This document shows, piece by piece, positions 17,615 to 26,785 of a stretch of DNA of 64,000 nt. Numbering within the stretch: position 1 is the stretch's first letter; the number at the start of each line of letters is the position of its first letter. Under the pieces are notes generated by a model, which had not been told where the DNA came from, ran no database searches, and saw only the letters and a program-made list of their open reading frames with translations. This stretch comes from Pseudoxanthomonas sp. CF385 (GTDB lineage Bacteria > Pseudomonadota > Gammaproteobacteria > Xanthomonadales > Xanthomonadaceae). Where the stretch lies: NCBI RefSeq assembly GCF_900104255.1, contig NZ_FNKZ01000001.1:1208001-1272000 (forward strand), written 5' to 3'. A program made the position numbers and the translations under genes.

Positions 17615-20106
17615 GGAATCGGATCCGGATCGTAGGAGGTATCGTCCGGTCGCTGCGCGATATTGCTCGGCGGGACGAGATAGAGGTCGTCTCGGTAATA
17701 GCCGAGGATAGCACGGCGCAGGGTACGCTCCGTGTCCTGGCCGGCCGAGCCCAGGCCCTTCAGGACGAACTCGACCTGGAAGCCCGTGTTCATTTCACCC
17801 TCGCGGTTGCGCACGTAGCGACGCACGAGGGCGCGAACCGCGAGACAGCAGCTGTCCCATTGCACGCCCGCCACGCCTTCCAGCAGGCCGGGTTCCTGGT
17901 CGGTCGCGGCATCGCGATAGAACGAATGGTAGTAGCGGCCTACCACGCTCCAGGACGGGGTGACCGGGTACAGGAAGGAGAAATCCGCCTGTTCCAGCAG
18001 ATCGCGACGGCGCCTGTAGGTGATGTTGACCACGCCGTCGTCCGGCAGCAGGTAGCGGGCACGGACGCTGGCCAGGTCCTCGCGGCGGAACTTCGGATCC
18101 CACTGATACGAGGCGCCGATGGTCCAGCGATCGGTGGGGGCGTAGTTCGCGTCCACCACCCAGGCCGACTTGCCTTTCTCCAGAGGCACTTCGCCCGGCA
18201 GGACGACGCGGCTGTCGTCGAAGTAACGGATCTGGCCGATGCTGGCCGACAGACGCTCGAAGCCGTCCTTCTGCCGCAGCAGGCGTGTGGACAGGGCCAG
18301 GGTCAACTGGTTCGCATCGGTCTGGCGGTCGGGGCCGGTGTAGCGGTTGTCGCGGAACAGCTGGCCGTAGCTGAAGTTGAACGGGCGGGTATCGAAGATC
18401 GGCAGGCCATCCTGTTCGCGATAAGGCGCCTTCAGGTAGAACAGCCGCGGCTCCAGCGTCTGCAGGAAGCGGTCGCCCTTGATCTCGGTTTCGCGATCGA
18501 AATACACGCCTGCGTCCAGCGAGCCGATCGGGAGGCTGCGGCTGGGTGAGCGATCGTAGAACTCGGCGATCTGCGCCGCGCTCACGGGCTGATCGGCTGG
18601 AATGCCGTATGCCGCGCGCGCGCGGTCCGTCGCCGTGGTCTGCGCCAGCTCGGGATCAAGGCGGTACTCGGTATGGCGGTACGCCAACGTGGGCGTGATG
18701 TACCAGGACGCGCCCTGCAGCGGGAAAGAGATGGTGGGCTTGACGTCGAGCCGGCTTCCGCCGGGATGCACATCATGCTGGAACTTCACGGCTTCGGCGT
18801 GCCCGCCCACGCTTATCCAGTGGCTCAGCGGCTGGTTCCAGTTGAGGTAGGCGCGTGGCAGACGATTATGCGGCAACGACGCTTCGCTGCTCAGGTAGTC
18901 TGAGAGCTGCCAGTGGTCCGCCATCAGGCCGGCGTTCCAGTACTCGCCAGCACCGTAGACGCCTGCGGTGCTCGTCACCGACGAATAGGCCTGGCCGTAC
19001 AGCGAATTGCCGAAATCTTCCTGGTATCGCGCATCGCTCAGCCAGATCAGGTTGGCGCGCGCCTGCCAGTTCCGGCTGAAACGATGTTCGCCCTCGAAGG
19101 CGAGGAAGCCGCGGCCGTCGTCGGGATCCGGATTATTCGGATTCAGGGGTCTGTAATCCGCATCGTTCATGCGATCACGGACCAGATCGTCCTTGTTCAT
19201 CCAGGTGCCCTGGATCTCGCCGCGGCCCTTCTCGTAGAGGTAACGGAACTCGGCGCCCATCTGGAACCCGCGCTCGCTCATGTAGCGCGGCTCCAGCGTC
19301 GCGTCGTAGTTCGGCGCCAGATTGAGGTAGATCGGCTGCTTCCAGTCGAAGCCGTTGCGGCCCGACAGGCCGACGGCCGGGTACAGCAGGCCGGTATGGC
19401 GCTGGTCGTCGATCGGGAACTTCAGGTAGGGCACATACAGCACCGGTACCTTGCCGAGCCGGATCGTCGCGCCACGCGCCACGCCCCAGCCGTCCTCGGT
19501 ATTGATGTCGATGCGCCGCGAACGCAGCTCCCAGCGACGGTCCTGGGGATCGCACGTGGAATAGGTGGAGTGCTGCAGGCTGCCTTCCGGCCCCTTCATG
19601 TCGATGCGGTCGGCGCCGCCGTTGCCGCGCCGGGACACGAGCTGGTAACGGACGTTGTCGATCTGGTGCGAATCGGCGCCCTGGTCGCCGCGCGCGCTGT
19701 CGGCGATCAGGCGGATGCCGGCGTCCTGATAGCGGATGTGGCCATCGGCGACGTAGGTATCCTTTTCCTGGTCGTACTTGAGGTTGTCGGCGCCGAGGAA
19801 CTGTTCGCCCCGGACGAGCGCGACGTTGCCTTGGTACTCCAGGTTGGTTTCCGTACCGCCCAGGCTGTCGCCTTCGATCGACGTCGGTTGGGTGGCGCGT
19901 AGGTCCCGGGCGGCCTGGGTGTTGCCGGCGGCGGACGGCTGTGGCGCCCCTCCGAACGCGGGGATCACGTCCTGGACCGGGCACAGGGCCCAGCTTTCGG
20001 GCTTCTCATCGTCGGCCAGCGCGGGCAGGCACAAGGCGATGCTGAAGGGCAACGGGAGCAGGCGGAGGACAGGACGCACGCGGTGCTGGGCTCGCTGGCG
20101 GGTCAA
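17611..20106 (-). CDS. lptD: LPS-assembly outer membrane protein LptD
   Basis: The 831-residue outer-membrane protein has an N-terminal signal (LPLPFSIALCLPALA). A periplasmic OstA/LptA-like jelly-roll domain lies at about residues 90-190, and a large LptD C-terminal barrel begins after GRNGFDWKQPIYLNLAPNYD. Cys residues in the N-terminus (WALCPVQ) and a CC pair near the C-terminus (QWDSCCLAVR) match the interdomain disulfide arrangement of LptD. With LptE it inserts lipopolysaccharide into the outer leaflet. It is the first gene of the lptD-surA-pdxA-rsmA-apaG-apaH run. Confidence 0.97.
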   Translation of the reverse strand: MTRQRAQHRVRPVLRLLPLPFSIALCLPALADDEKPESWALCPVQDVIPAFGGAPQPSAAGNTQAARDLRATQPTSIEGDSLGGTETNLEYQGNVALVRGEQFLGADNLKYDQEKDTYVADGHIRYQDAGIRLIADSARGDQGADSHQIDNVRYQLVSRRGNGGADRIDMKGPEGSLQHSTYSTCDPQDRRWELRSRRIDINTEDGWGVARGATIRLGKVPVLYVPYLKFPIDDQRHTGLLYPAVGLSGRNGFDWKQPIYLNLAPNYDATLEPRYMSERGFQMGAEFRYLYEKGRGEIQGTWMNKDDLVRDRMNDADYRPLNPNNPDPDDGRGFLAFEGEHRFSRNWQARANLIWLSDARYQEDFGNSLYGQAYSSVTSTAGVYGAGEYWNAGLMADHWQLSDYLSSEASLPHNRLPRAYLNWNQPLSHWISVGGHAEAVKFQHDVHPGGSRLDVKPTISFPLQGASWYITPTLAYRHTEYRLDPELAQTTATDRARAAYGIPADQPVSAAQIAEFYDRSPSRSLPIGSLDAGVYFDRETEIKGDRFLQTLEPRLFYLKAPYREQDGLPIFDTRPFNFSYGQLFRDNRYTGPDRQTDANQLTLALSTRLLRQKDGFERLSASIGQIRYFDDSRVVLPGEVPLEKGKSAWVVDANYAPTDRWTIGASYQWDPKFRREDLASVRARYLLPDDGVVNITYRRRRDLLEQADFSFLYPVTPSWSVVGRYYHSFYRDAATDQEPGLLEGVAGVQWDSCCLAVRALVRRYVRNREGEMNTGFQVEFVLKGLGSAGQDTERTLRRAILGYYRDDLYLVPPSNIAQRPDDTSYDPDPIP

Positions 20107-20218
20107 AAACGGTCGTTAGCTTGCCCCATCCCCCGCATGCGGGCAATGAAGGCCCGCAGGACGGTGTCGGCCGGGGTTCAGCGAGGCGGAAGGGTGCGCC
20201 GACCGGGTGCCCGTGGAC

Positions 20219-21127
20219 TCAGCGGAGCTCGTCGACGTGCGCGGCCACCGAGTCGCGGAGGGCGTCCAGGTCGTAGCCGCCCTCCAGCATGGAGACCACG
20301 CGCCCGCCGGCATGGCGTTGCGCCAGCGTGCGCAGCTGCCGCGTCAGCCAGCCGAAGTCTTCGGTCTCCAGCATCAGGTCGGCCAGCGGGTCCCGCATGT
20401 GCGCGTCGAAGCCGGCGGATATCAGCAGCAGCTGCGGCTTGAAGTCGTCCAGCGCCGGCAGGAGTTCGTCCGCCCAGGTGTTCTGGAAACGGAACCCGCC
20501 GCTGCCCGGCGGCAGCAGCGCATTGAACACATTGCCCGCGCCGCGCTCGTACGGGGCGCCGCTGTGCGGGTAGATGCCCGACTCGTGGCTGCTGAAGTAG
20601 GCCACGCGCGGGTCGTCGTAGAAGATCGCCTGGGTGCCGTTGCCGTGGTGGACGTCGAAATCCACGACCGCCACGCGTTCCAGCCCGTGGCGGTCGCACG
20701 CATAGGCGGCCGCCACGGCGATGTTGTTGAACAGGCAAAAGCCCATGGCCGTGCCGCTGGTGGCGTGGTGGCCGGGCGGACGCACCGCGCAGAACGCTGT
20801 GGCCGTTTCGCCGTTCATCACCGCATCGACGGCGGCGACGCCGGCGCCTGCGGCGCGCAGCGCGGCGGCGGGCGAGGCCGCGCACATCACGGTGTCGGGG
20901 TCGAGCATCCGGTATCCGGCCACATCGGCGTCCAGCACGTCGTTGACCAGGGTTTCATCGTGCACCCGGCGCAGGTCGCCGAGCTTGACGATCGGCGCCT
21001 CGCGCCATTCGACGTCGCCGTGTTCGCGCCGCAGGACCTCCAGTACCACCTCGAGCCGGGCCGGGCGCTCCGGATGTTCGGGTCCGGGGTCATGGGCCAG
21101 GCAGGCGGGGTGGGTGAAGATGATCAC
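20219..21127 (-). CDS. Histone-deacetylase-like amidohydrolase
   Basis: The 302-residue zinc amidohydrolase belongs to the HDAC/AcuC/acetylpolyamine amidohydrolase superfamily. Motifs: FCAVRPPGHHATSGTAMGFC with the catalytic His-His pair, VVDFDVHHGNGTQAIF with zinc ligands Asp and His, YFSSHESGIYPHSG, and LLISAGFDAHMRDPLADL. The GTG start (21127) follows the adenosyltransferase stop by 4 nt; longer in-frame starts would overlap that gene heavily. Likely substrates are acetylated polyamines or other acyl amides; specificity cannot be deduced. Confidence 0.9.
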   Translation of the reverse strand: MIIFTHPACLAHDPGPEHPERPARLEVVLEVLRREHGDVEWREAPIVKLGDLRRVHDETLVNDVLDADVAGYRMLDPDTVMCAASPAAALRAAGAGVAAVDAVMNGETATAFCAVRPPGHHATSGTAMGFCLFNNIAVAAAYACDRHGLERVAVVDFDVHHGNGTQAIFYDDPRVAYFSSHESGIYPHSGAPYERGAGNVFNALLPPGSGGFRFQNTWADELLPALDDFKPQLLLISAGFDAHMRDPLADLMLETEDFGWLTRQLRTLAQRHAGGRVVSMLEGGYDLDALRDSVAAHVDELR

Positions 21128-21131
21128 GAGG

Positions 21132-21695
21132 TCAGCGTGGGGCGTGCCGCCGCTCGTGCTTCCAGAGCACCTCGCCGTGGCCGTCGGCGCGGGCCAGCAC
21201 ACGGGCCAGCACGAACAGCAGGTCGGACAGCCGGTTGAGGTAGCGGATCGCCTCCGGCCGCACGGCATCGTGGCGGGCGAGGGTGACGGTCTCGCGCTCG
21301 GCGCGGCGCACGATGGTGCGCGCCAGGTGGCAGCGCGACGCCGCCTCGCCGCCCGCCGGGAGGATGAAATCTTTCAGCGGCGGCAGGTCGTCGTTGTAGT
21401 GGTCCAGCTGGCGCTCGAGCGCGTCGACATCGTCGCCGGTGATCGCGGCATGGCCGGGGATGCACAGCTCGCCGCCCAGGTCGAAGAGCTGGTGCTGCAC
21501 CGTGGTCAGCAGCGCCCGTATGTCCTCGGCCACGCTGGGCACCGCCAGCAGCACGCCGATCGCGGAGTTCGCCTCATCTACCGTGCCGTAGGCGGTGACA
21601 CGCGCGGAGTCCTTGCCCACGCGCGTGCCGTCGCCCAACCCGGTACTGCCGTCGTCGCCGGTGCGGGTGTAGATCTTCGAGAGGCGGTTGCCCAT
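21132..21695 (-). CDS. PduO-type cob(I)alamin adenosyltransferase
   Basis: The 187-residue enzyme transfers the adenosyl group of ATP to cob(I)alamin to make coenzyme B12. PduO-family features are the N-terminal ATP-binding KIYTRTGDDGSTGLGDG, then VDEANSAIGV, and the C-terminal RYLNRLSDLLFVLARVLAR. ATG 21695 is canonical for the family. It lies between the HDAC-like gene (4 nt downstream) and a BtuM-like membrane protein (17 nt upstream), which together suggest salvage and activation of imported B12. Confidence 0.94.
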   Translation of the reverse strand: MGNRLSKIYTRTGDDGSTGLGDGTRVGKDSARVTAYGTVDEANSAIGVLLAVPSVAEDIRALLTTVQHQLFDLGGELCIPGHAAITGDDVDALERQLDHYNDDLPPLKDFILPAGGEAASRCHLARTIVRRAERETVTLARHDAVRPEAIRYLNRLSDLLFVLARVLARADGHGEVLWKHERRHAPR

Positions 21696-21712
21696 CGTTC
21701 GCGTGGAGCCGG

Positions 21713-22315
21713 TCAGTCCGCCGTGCGGCCGTGCGGTTTGGCCAGGCGCACCACCTGCTCGACCATCACGTGCACGATGACCGCCAGGCCGACGTAGATC
21801 GCGGCCACGCGCAGGTAGGGCAGGTACCAGTCGGTGAAGTTCTTCCACCAGCCGGCGAAGGTCGGTTCGCTGACGACCGGGCTCAGCCAGTAGAAGCTGC
21901 CCTGGCTCAGCAGGTGGCACGCAGTGACCGAGACCAGCAGGCTGCCCACGAGCAGCGCCAGCGTGCGGCCGTGCCGCGGGGTCTGGAAGCGACGCACCAG
22001 GACGCCGCCCATCCACATCGCCAGATAGGCCGGCACGAGGAACCAGTAGGCCGCCGACACGCAGTAGTGCGTCCAGAAGTTGATGCCCTGGCCGCTGATG
22101 ACCACATAGTCGACCGCGACCGCGGCCGCCATGAACACGGGGAATGCCCAGCGCGACCAGCTGCGCAGGTAATAGCCGCCGATGAAGAACGCCGCCCAGC
22201 TCGCATCCGGCAGCGGCCCGATATGGCCGAACGTGGTGGGCAGGTGGAGGCGGGTGAGGACCAGCAGGGCGGCGACCAGCGCCAGGACGATGGCGCGTTG
22301 CGAAGTGGTGTTCAT
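21713..22315 (-). CDS. Small integral membrane protein, BtuM-like cobalamin transporter candidate
   Basis: The 200-residue protein has about six transmembrane helices. Features include a LPDASWAAFFIGGYYLR motif after the first helix and a Cys in a conserved-looking membrane segment (WTHYCVSAAYWF, Cys 85). Size, topology, a membrane Cys at about position 80-85 and adjacency to a cob(I)alamin adenosyltransferase fit the BtuM family, proteobacterial S-component-like proteins shown to bind and decyanate cobalamin through such a Cys. Family membership is my inference from these features, not a database match. No ECF ATPase genes are nearby, which is also true of BtuM. Confidence 0.6.
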   Translation of the reverse strand: MNTTSQRAIVLALVAALLVLTRLHLPTTFGHIGPLPDASWAAFFIGGYYLRSWSRWAFPVFMAAAVAVDYVVISGQGINFWTHYCVSAAYWFLVPAYLAMWMGGVLVRRFQTPRHGRTLALLVGSLLVSVTACHLLSQGSFYWLSPVVSEPTFAGWWKNFTDWYLPYLRVAAIYVGLAVIVHVMVEQVVRLAKPHGRTAD

Positions 22316-22413
22316 CAGGCACGGTTCCGGAGACTCAGCCCCGCATTCTACCGGAGCCGGCGCGCGCCGGGCCGCCGGGCCGGGCGCGCGGGGCAGGGCG
22401 CTATCATGACGGG

Positions 22414-23622
22414 ATGACAGATCGGCATGACGTAGTGATCGTGGGCGGAGGACTGGTGGGAGCCAGCCTGGCGATCGCCCTGGACCGCCAGGGGCTGGAC
22501 GTGGGGCTGGTCGAAGCCGCACCGGCAGGGCAGATGCCGGCCGTGTTCGACCAGCGCAACCTCAGCTTCGCCGCCGCCACCGTGAATGCGTTGACCGCGC
22601 TGGGCATCATGGCCCGCCTGCGCGCGCCGACGGGCCCGATCCGCCGCATCCACATCAGCCGCCAGGGCGACTTCGGCCGCGTGCGCCTCGATGCGGCCGA
22701 CTACGGACGCGAGACGTTCGGCCAGGTGGTGGTGGCGCGCGATTTCGGCGAGGCATTGGAAGCCGGCCTGCAGGACCTGCGCAGGCTGACCCGCTACCGG
22801 CCGGCGCGCTTCACCGGCCTGGGCGAAAGCGCCGATGGCCATCGCATCGTCCGCATCGCCATCGGCGACCAGGCCCGCGAACTCCGTGCCCGCCTCGTGG
22901 TCGCCGCCGACGGCACCCACAGCAGCGTGCGCGAGGCCCTGGGCATCGCGGCCGACACGCACGACTACGGACAGACGCTGTTCGTCGCCCGCCTGCGTGC
23001 CGAACGCGCGCCGGACGGCACGGCGTACGAGCGTTTCCGCGACGACGGCCCCACGGCGCTGCTGCCACGAGGGGATCGCCACTGGGGCGTGGTGCATGGC
23101 GTGCAGCGCGCAGACGCCGAAGCGGTGGCCGCGCTCGACGAAGCGGCATGGTTGCGGCGCCTGCAGCAGCACGTGGGCTGGCGCATCGGCCGACTGCTGG
23201 AGAGCGGCGAGCGCAGCGCCTATCCGATGACGCGCGTGGTCGCGCAGCGCCTGGTCGGTGAGCGCGCGGTCCTGCTGGGCAACGCCGCGCAGACCATCCA
23301 CCCGATCGGCGCGCAGGGCTTCAACCTCGGGCTGCGCGATGCGTTGACCCTGGCGGAGGAAATCGCGCGCACCGACGATCCCGGCAACGCCGTGTGCCTC
23401 GCCGCGCACGCCGAACGCCGGCAGGAAGACCGCGAACGCACGCTGGCCTTCTCCGACGGACTGGCGCGACTGACAGCCAATCCTTCCCCACTGCTGAGGC
23501 CGCTGCGCAGCCTTGGCCTGGCCGCGGTGGATGCCAACGCCTCGTTGCAGGCGTTCCTCGTCGGCGGCGCGATGGGGTTCCGCGGCGACGTGCCGGCACT
23601 CTGCCGGGGAGAAGCGGCATGA
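22414..23622 (+). CDS. ubiH: 2-octaprenyl-6-methoxyphenol hydroxylase-type FAD monooxygenase
   Basis: The 402-residue flavoprotein starts with a Rossmann FAD motif (VVIVGGGLVGASLAIAL) and contains the family DG motif (VVAADGTHSSVREALG). The C-terminal FAD/ribityl motif GNAAQTIHPIGAQGFNLGLRD has the NAAQ..HP pattern characteristic of UbiH rather than UbiI/UbiF, which have GDAAH. It would hydroxylate a ring position in ubiquinone synthesis. It overlaps the next hydroxylase gene by four bases. TATCAT just upstream of the ATG may be a -10 box. Confidence 0.88.
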   Translation: MTDRHDVVIVGGGLVGASLAIALDRQGLDVGLVEAAPAGQMPAVFDQRNLSFAAATVNALTALGIMARLRAPTGPIRRIHISRQGDFGRVRLDAADYGRETFGQVVVARDFGEALEAGLQDLRRLTRYRPARFTGLGESADGHRIVRIAIGDQARELRARLVVAADGTHSSVREALGIAADTHDYGQTLFVARLRAERAPDGTAYERFRDDGPTALLPRGDRHWGVVHGVQRADAEAVAALDEAAWLRRLQQHVGWRIGRLLESGERSAYPMTRVVAQRLVGERAVLLGNAAQTIHPIGAQGFNLGLRDALTLAEEIARTDDPGNAVCLAAHAERRQEDRERTLAFSDGLARLTANPSPLLRPLRSLGLAAVDANASLQAFLVGGAMGFRGDVPALCRGEAA

Positions 23623-24806
23623 AGCGGCGTGGACAGATCGATGTCGCGGTGGTGGGCGGCGGCGTGGTCGGCGCCGCCTGCGCGCTGGTGCTGGCCCGCG
23701 AGGGGTTGAAGGTCACTCTGATCGAAGGCCGCAAACCGCCGCGCTGGTCGCGCGAACACCCCGACCTGCGCGTGTACGCGTTCGCGCCCGACAACGCGGC
23801 GCTGCTCGACGAAGCCGGGGCATGGGCTGGCGTGCGCGATGCACGCGCACACGCGTATCGCCGCATGCGGGTCTGGGACGCGGCAGGCGGCGACGAACTC
23901 CGCTTCGATGCCGATGCGCTCGGCCGCACCCAACTGGGCTGGATCATCGAGAACGCGCTGCTGGTCGACCGCCTGTGGGCGGCGCTGCCGGCGGCGGGGG
24001 TCGACGTCCGCTGCCCGGCGCGCGTGGAGGCGATGGAGCAGGACGCCGAGGGCGTGGTCCTGCGCCTCGACGACGGCACGCGGCTGGATGCGCGCCTGGC
24101 GGTGGCCGCCGATGGCGCGGATTCCACCTTGCGCCGGCTCGCAGGCCTGGAGGTCAGCGGACGCGATTACGCGCAGCGGGGCGTGGTCGCGTTCGTCCGC
24201 ACCGAGCGGCCGCATGAAGACACCGCATGGCAGCGGTTCCTGCCGACTGGGCCGTTGGCCTTCCTGCCGTTCGCGGACGGCCTGAGCTCCATCGTATGGA
24301 CGTTGCCCGATGACGAAGCCGCCCGCCTGCTGGCGGTCGACGATGCGCGCTTCGGCCTCGAACTGACCCAGGCGATGGGTGGACACCTCGGCGAGGTGAC
24401 GCCGGCATCGCCGCGCGCCGCGTTCCCGTTGAAACGGCAACTGGCGAAGGCCTATGTCGCCGGCCGCGTGATCGTGGCCGGCGATGCCGCGCATGTGGTG
24501 CATCCGCTGGCGGGCCAAGGCGTCAACCTCGGTCTGCGCGACGTGGCGGCGCTGCGCGACGGCATCCGGGCCGCCGTCGCCAAACGCGCGGACTGGGATG
24601 CGCCGCACCGGCTGGAACGTTGGGCGCGCCAGCGGCGCAGCGAGAATGCGACGGCCGCGCATGCCTTCGATGGCATCAATCGGCTGTTCTCCAACGATGA
24701 GATGCACCTGACGCTGTTGCGGGGACCGTTGCTAGGCCTCGCCGGAAGGCTGCCGCCCCTGGTGGATTTCTTCTGGCGCCACGCCGCCGGCCAGCGCGCC
24801 CGTTGA
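23619..24806 (+). CDS. UbiI/UbiF/VisC-family FAD-dependent hydroxylase
   Basis: The 395-residue second flavoprotein monooxygenase has the FAD motif VAVVGGGVVGAACALVLARE, the DG motif (AVAADGADSTLRRLAG) and the C-terminal GDAAHVVHPLAGQGVNLGLRD. This places it in the UbiI/UbiF/UbiM group that hydroxylates other ring carbons of ubiquinone precursors. Translation is coupled to ubiH through ATGA. Which carbon it attacks (C5, C6 or several) cannot be read from sequence alone, so no symbol is given. Confidence 0.87.
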   Translation: MKRRGQIDVAVVGGGVVGAACALVLAREGLKVTLIEGRKPPRWSREHPDLRVYAFAPDNAALLDEAGAWAGVRDARAHAYRRMRVWDAAGGDELRFDADALGRTQLGWIIENALLVDRLWAALPAAGVDVRCPARVEAMEQDAEGVVLRLDDGTRLDARLAVAADGADSTLRRLAGLEVSGRDYAQRGVVAFVRTERPHEDTAWQRFLPTGPLAFLPFADGLSSIVWTLPDDEAARLLAVDDARFGLELTQAMGGHLGEVTPASPRAAFPLKRQLAKAYVAGRVIVAGDAAHVVHPLAGQGVNLGLRDVAALRDGIRAAVAKRADWDAPHRLERWARQRRSENATAAHAFDGINRLFSNDEMHLTLLRGPLLGLAGRLPPLVDFFWRHAAGQRAR

Positions 24807-24860
24807 CGACGTCCGCCCTGCCCATGCGGTAGCCTCGGCTTCCCCACCGAGGTCGGCCCG

Positions 24861-25985
24861 ATGAACGACGCAACCGCTGTCCACGATCCCGCGCGCCGAC
24901 GGCTGCTGGGTGCGCTTGGCGCAGCCGGCCTCGCGGGCGTGCTGCCGCGTGTGCAGGCCAAGGGCGCGCGTAGGCTCGGCGTCGCCCTGGTCGGCCTGGG
25001 CTACTACAGCCGCGACCTGCTCGCGCCCGCCCTGCAGGCGACGCAGCACTGCCGCCTGGCCGGCATCGTCACCGGCACGCCGGCGAAGGCCGACGAGTGG
25101 CAACGGCGATACCGCATCCCGGACCGCAACGTCTACGACTACGACGGCTTCGACCGCATCGCCGACAACCCCGACATCGACGTGGTCTATGTCGTGCTGC
25201 CGAACCACCTGCACAAGCCGTTCACCCTGCGCGCGGCCGCCGCCGGCAAGCACGTGTGGTGCGAGAAGCCGATGGCCATGGACGCGGAGGAGGCGCAGGC
25301 GATGATCGATGCCTGCCGTCGCCATCGCGTGCAGCTCACGATCGGCTACCGCATGCAGCACGAACCCAATACGCAGGCGGTGATGGCGCTGGCGAAGACC
25401 CGGCCGTTCGGACGCCTGCAGCGTATTCGTGCCGAAGCCGGCTTCCGCGGGTTCGACGGGGCGAGCGGCGACAACTGGCGACTGGATGCGGCGCGGGGCG
25501 GCGGCGCGATGTACGACATGGGCGTGTATGCGTTGAATGCGGCGCGCTACACCACCGGCGTCGAACCGATCGCTGTCACGGCTACGCAGGAAATCCACCG
25601 GCCGGACATCTTCCGCGGTATCGACGAGACGATGCGCTTCCGGCTCGAATTCCCCGACGGTGTGGTGGCGGAGTGCGCCACCAGCTTCGGCCGCAACATG
25701 AACGTGCTGCGCGCCGAATGCGCGCAGGGCTGGTATGAACTGTCGCCGTTCCAGGCCTACGAGGGCGTTCGCGGCGAAGCCAGCGATGGCCGCCGCTTCG
25801 ATGCGGTCATCGGTACCACGCCCGCCCAGCAGGCACGGCAGATGGATGCCGATGCGCGGGCCATCCTCGAACGCCGCGCACCGCGCGTGCCCGGCGAGGA
25901 AGGCCTGCGCGACATGCGCGCTCTGGATGCGATCTTCGCGTCCGCGCGCGCGGGTGGGGCGCGGGTCGACATCGCCGGGGCGTGA
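24861..25985 (+). CDS. Gfo/Idh/MocA family oxidoreductase with Tat-like signal
   Basis: The 374-residue protein has an Arg-rich N-terminus followed by a hydrophobic stretch (RRRLLGALGAAGLAGVLP, Arg 12-14) that resembles a twin-arginine signal. The NAD(P)-binding Rossmann domain follows (GVALVGLGYYSRDLLAP), with the family motif WCEKPMAMDAEEAQAMIDAC and a C-terminal substrate domain (GGGAMYDMGVYALNAARY). It resembles periplasmic glucose-fructose oxidoreductases, which are exported with bound NADP; the sugar substrate is unknown. A CCTCGG/CCGAGG hairpin (24833-24852) lies just before the ATG and includes the possible ribosome-binding GAGG. Confidence 0.87.
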   Translation: MNDATAVHDPARRRLLGALGAAGLAGVLPRVQAKGARRLGVALVGLGYYSRDLLAPALQATQHCRLAGIVTGTPAKADEWQRRYRIPDRNVYDYDGFDRIADNPDIDVVYVVLPNHLHKPFTLRAAAAGKHVWCEKPMAMDAEEAQAMIDACRRHRVQLTIGYRMQHEPNTQAVMALAKTRPFGRLQRIRAEAGFRGFDGASGDNWRLDAARGGGAMYDMGVYALNAARYTTGVEPIAVTATQEIHRPDIFRGIDETMRFRLEFPDGVVAECATSFGRNMNVLRAECAQGWYELSPFQAYEGVRGEASDGRRFDAVIGTTPAQQARQMDADARAILERRAPRVPGEEGLRDMRALDAIFASARAGGARVDIAGA

Positions 25986-25991
25986 ACGGGC

Positions 25992-26714
25992 TCAGCCCGG
26001 GAGGAAGGGGAACACGATCTTCAGCAGGCCCTTCAACCCGCCCTCGGCGGTGCTGGCGACGGCTTTCGCGCCCAGGCTGTTGAGCGCATTGCGCGCGTCC
26101 TGCCAACGCAGCTTGCTGACGTCCTTCTTGAGCAGGTCGGCCACTTCCTCGGCGGTGGGGGTCAGCTTCTTCAGCTCCGCCACGACGGCCGCGGGATCCG
26201 GCTGCAGGTAGCCCCAGCGCTCGGCGATGGCGAGCAGCGTGTCGAAGCGGACCGCGACGACGTCCCGGTTGCGCTCGTATACCGGCAGTGCGCCGACATC
26301 GAGGATGGCCTGCTCGAACTGCTGGTGGTCGTCCGGATGCTCGATGCGGATGGCGAGGAAGCCGTCCTTGCGGCTGCGCTCGCTGACATGCTTCGCACCG
26401 GCCTTCAGGTTGGTTTCGGTCAGCACGGTGGCGGCGATGCGTTGCAGGGCGGCGTCGCGCTCTTCCGGCACCAGCGCGCGCCAGCGGGCGTAGCCGTCGC
26501 GACGCAGTGCCTTGACCTTGGCCGGCGTGACCCGCAGCTTGCCGGCGACCGTGAAGTTGGATTCGTCGCGGCCGAGTGCGCCATCGCGCTCCAGCAGCAC
26601 GAAGATCAGCAGTTCCAGGTCGCGCTTGGTCAGCGACTGGAACCCCTGCAGGAGCGTCAGTCGCAGGAACTCGTTGCCGAAGCCGGCAGGGTCCTTGAGT
26701 TCGATCGGCAGCAT
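25992..26714 (-). CDS. Hypothetical protein with N-terminal helix-turn-helix-like segment
   Basis: I do not recognise this 240-residue protein. Residues ~27-75 (SLTKRDLELLIFVLLERDG... and VAGKLRVTPAKVKALRRDGYARWR) look like a winged-helix/HTH module. A mixed alpha/beta middle follows (DGFLAIRIEHPDDHQQFEQA), then a helical region and a short hydrophobic C-terminus (GGLKGLLKIVFPFLPG). ATG 26714 was chosen because AAGGAG precedes it. It stands alone between an oxidoreductase gene convergent with it and a lipoprotein gene 71 bp upstream. It could be a DNA-binding or accessory regulator. Confidence 0.75.
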   Translation of the reverse strand: MLPIELKDPAGFGNEFLRLTLLQGFQSLTKRDLELLIFVLLERDGALGRDESNFTVAGKLRVTPAKVKALRRDGYARWRALVPEERDAALQRIAATVLTETNLKAGAKHVSERSRKDGFLAIRIEHPDDHQQFEQAILDVGALPVYERNRDVVAVRFDTLLAIAERWGYLQPDPAAVVAELKKLTPTAEEVADLLKKDVSKLRWQDARNALNSLGAKAVASTAEGGLKGLLKIVFPFLPG

Positions 26715-26785
26715 CGCGGTCTCCTTGTCAGGGAGGCATCTTGCCACGCCGGGGTGTCAGCGCCTGAGACCCGCAGTGCCGCCGG

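Noticed and set aside
22316..22413. Cobalamin riboswitch upstream of the BtuM-like gene
   Set aside because: The intergenic region is only about 98 bp and contains no B12-box-like sequence.
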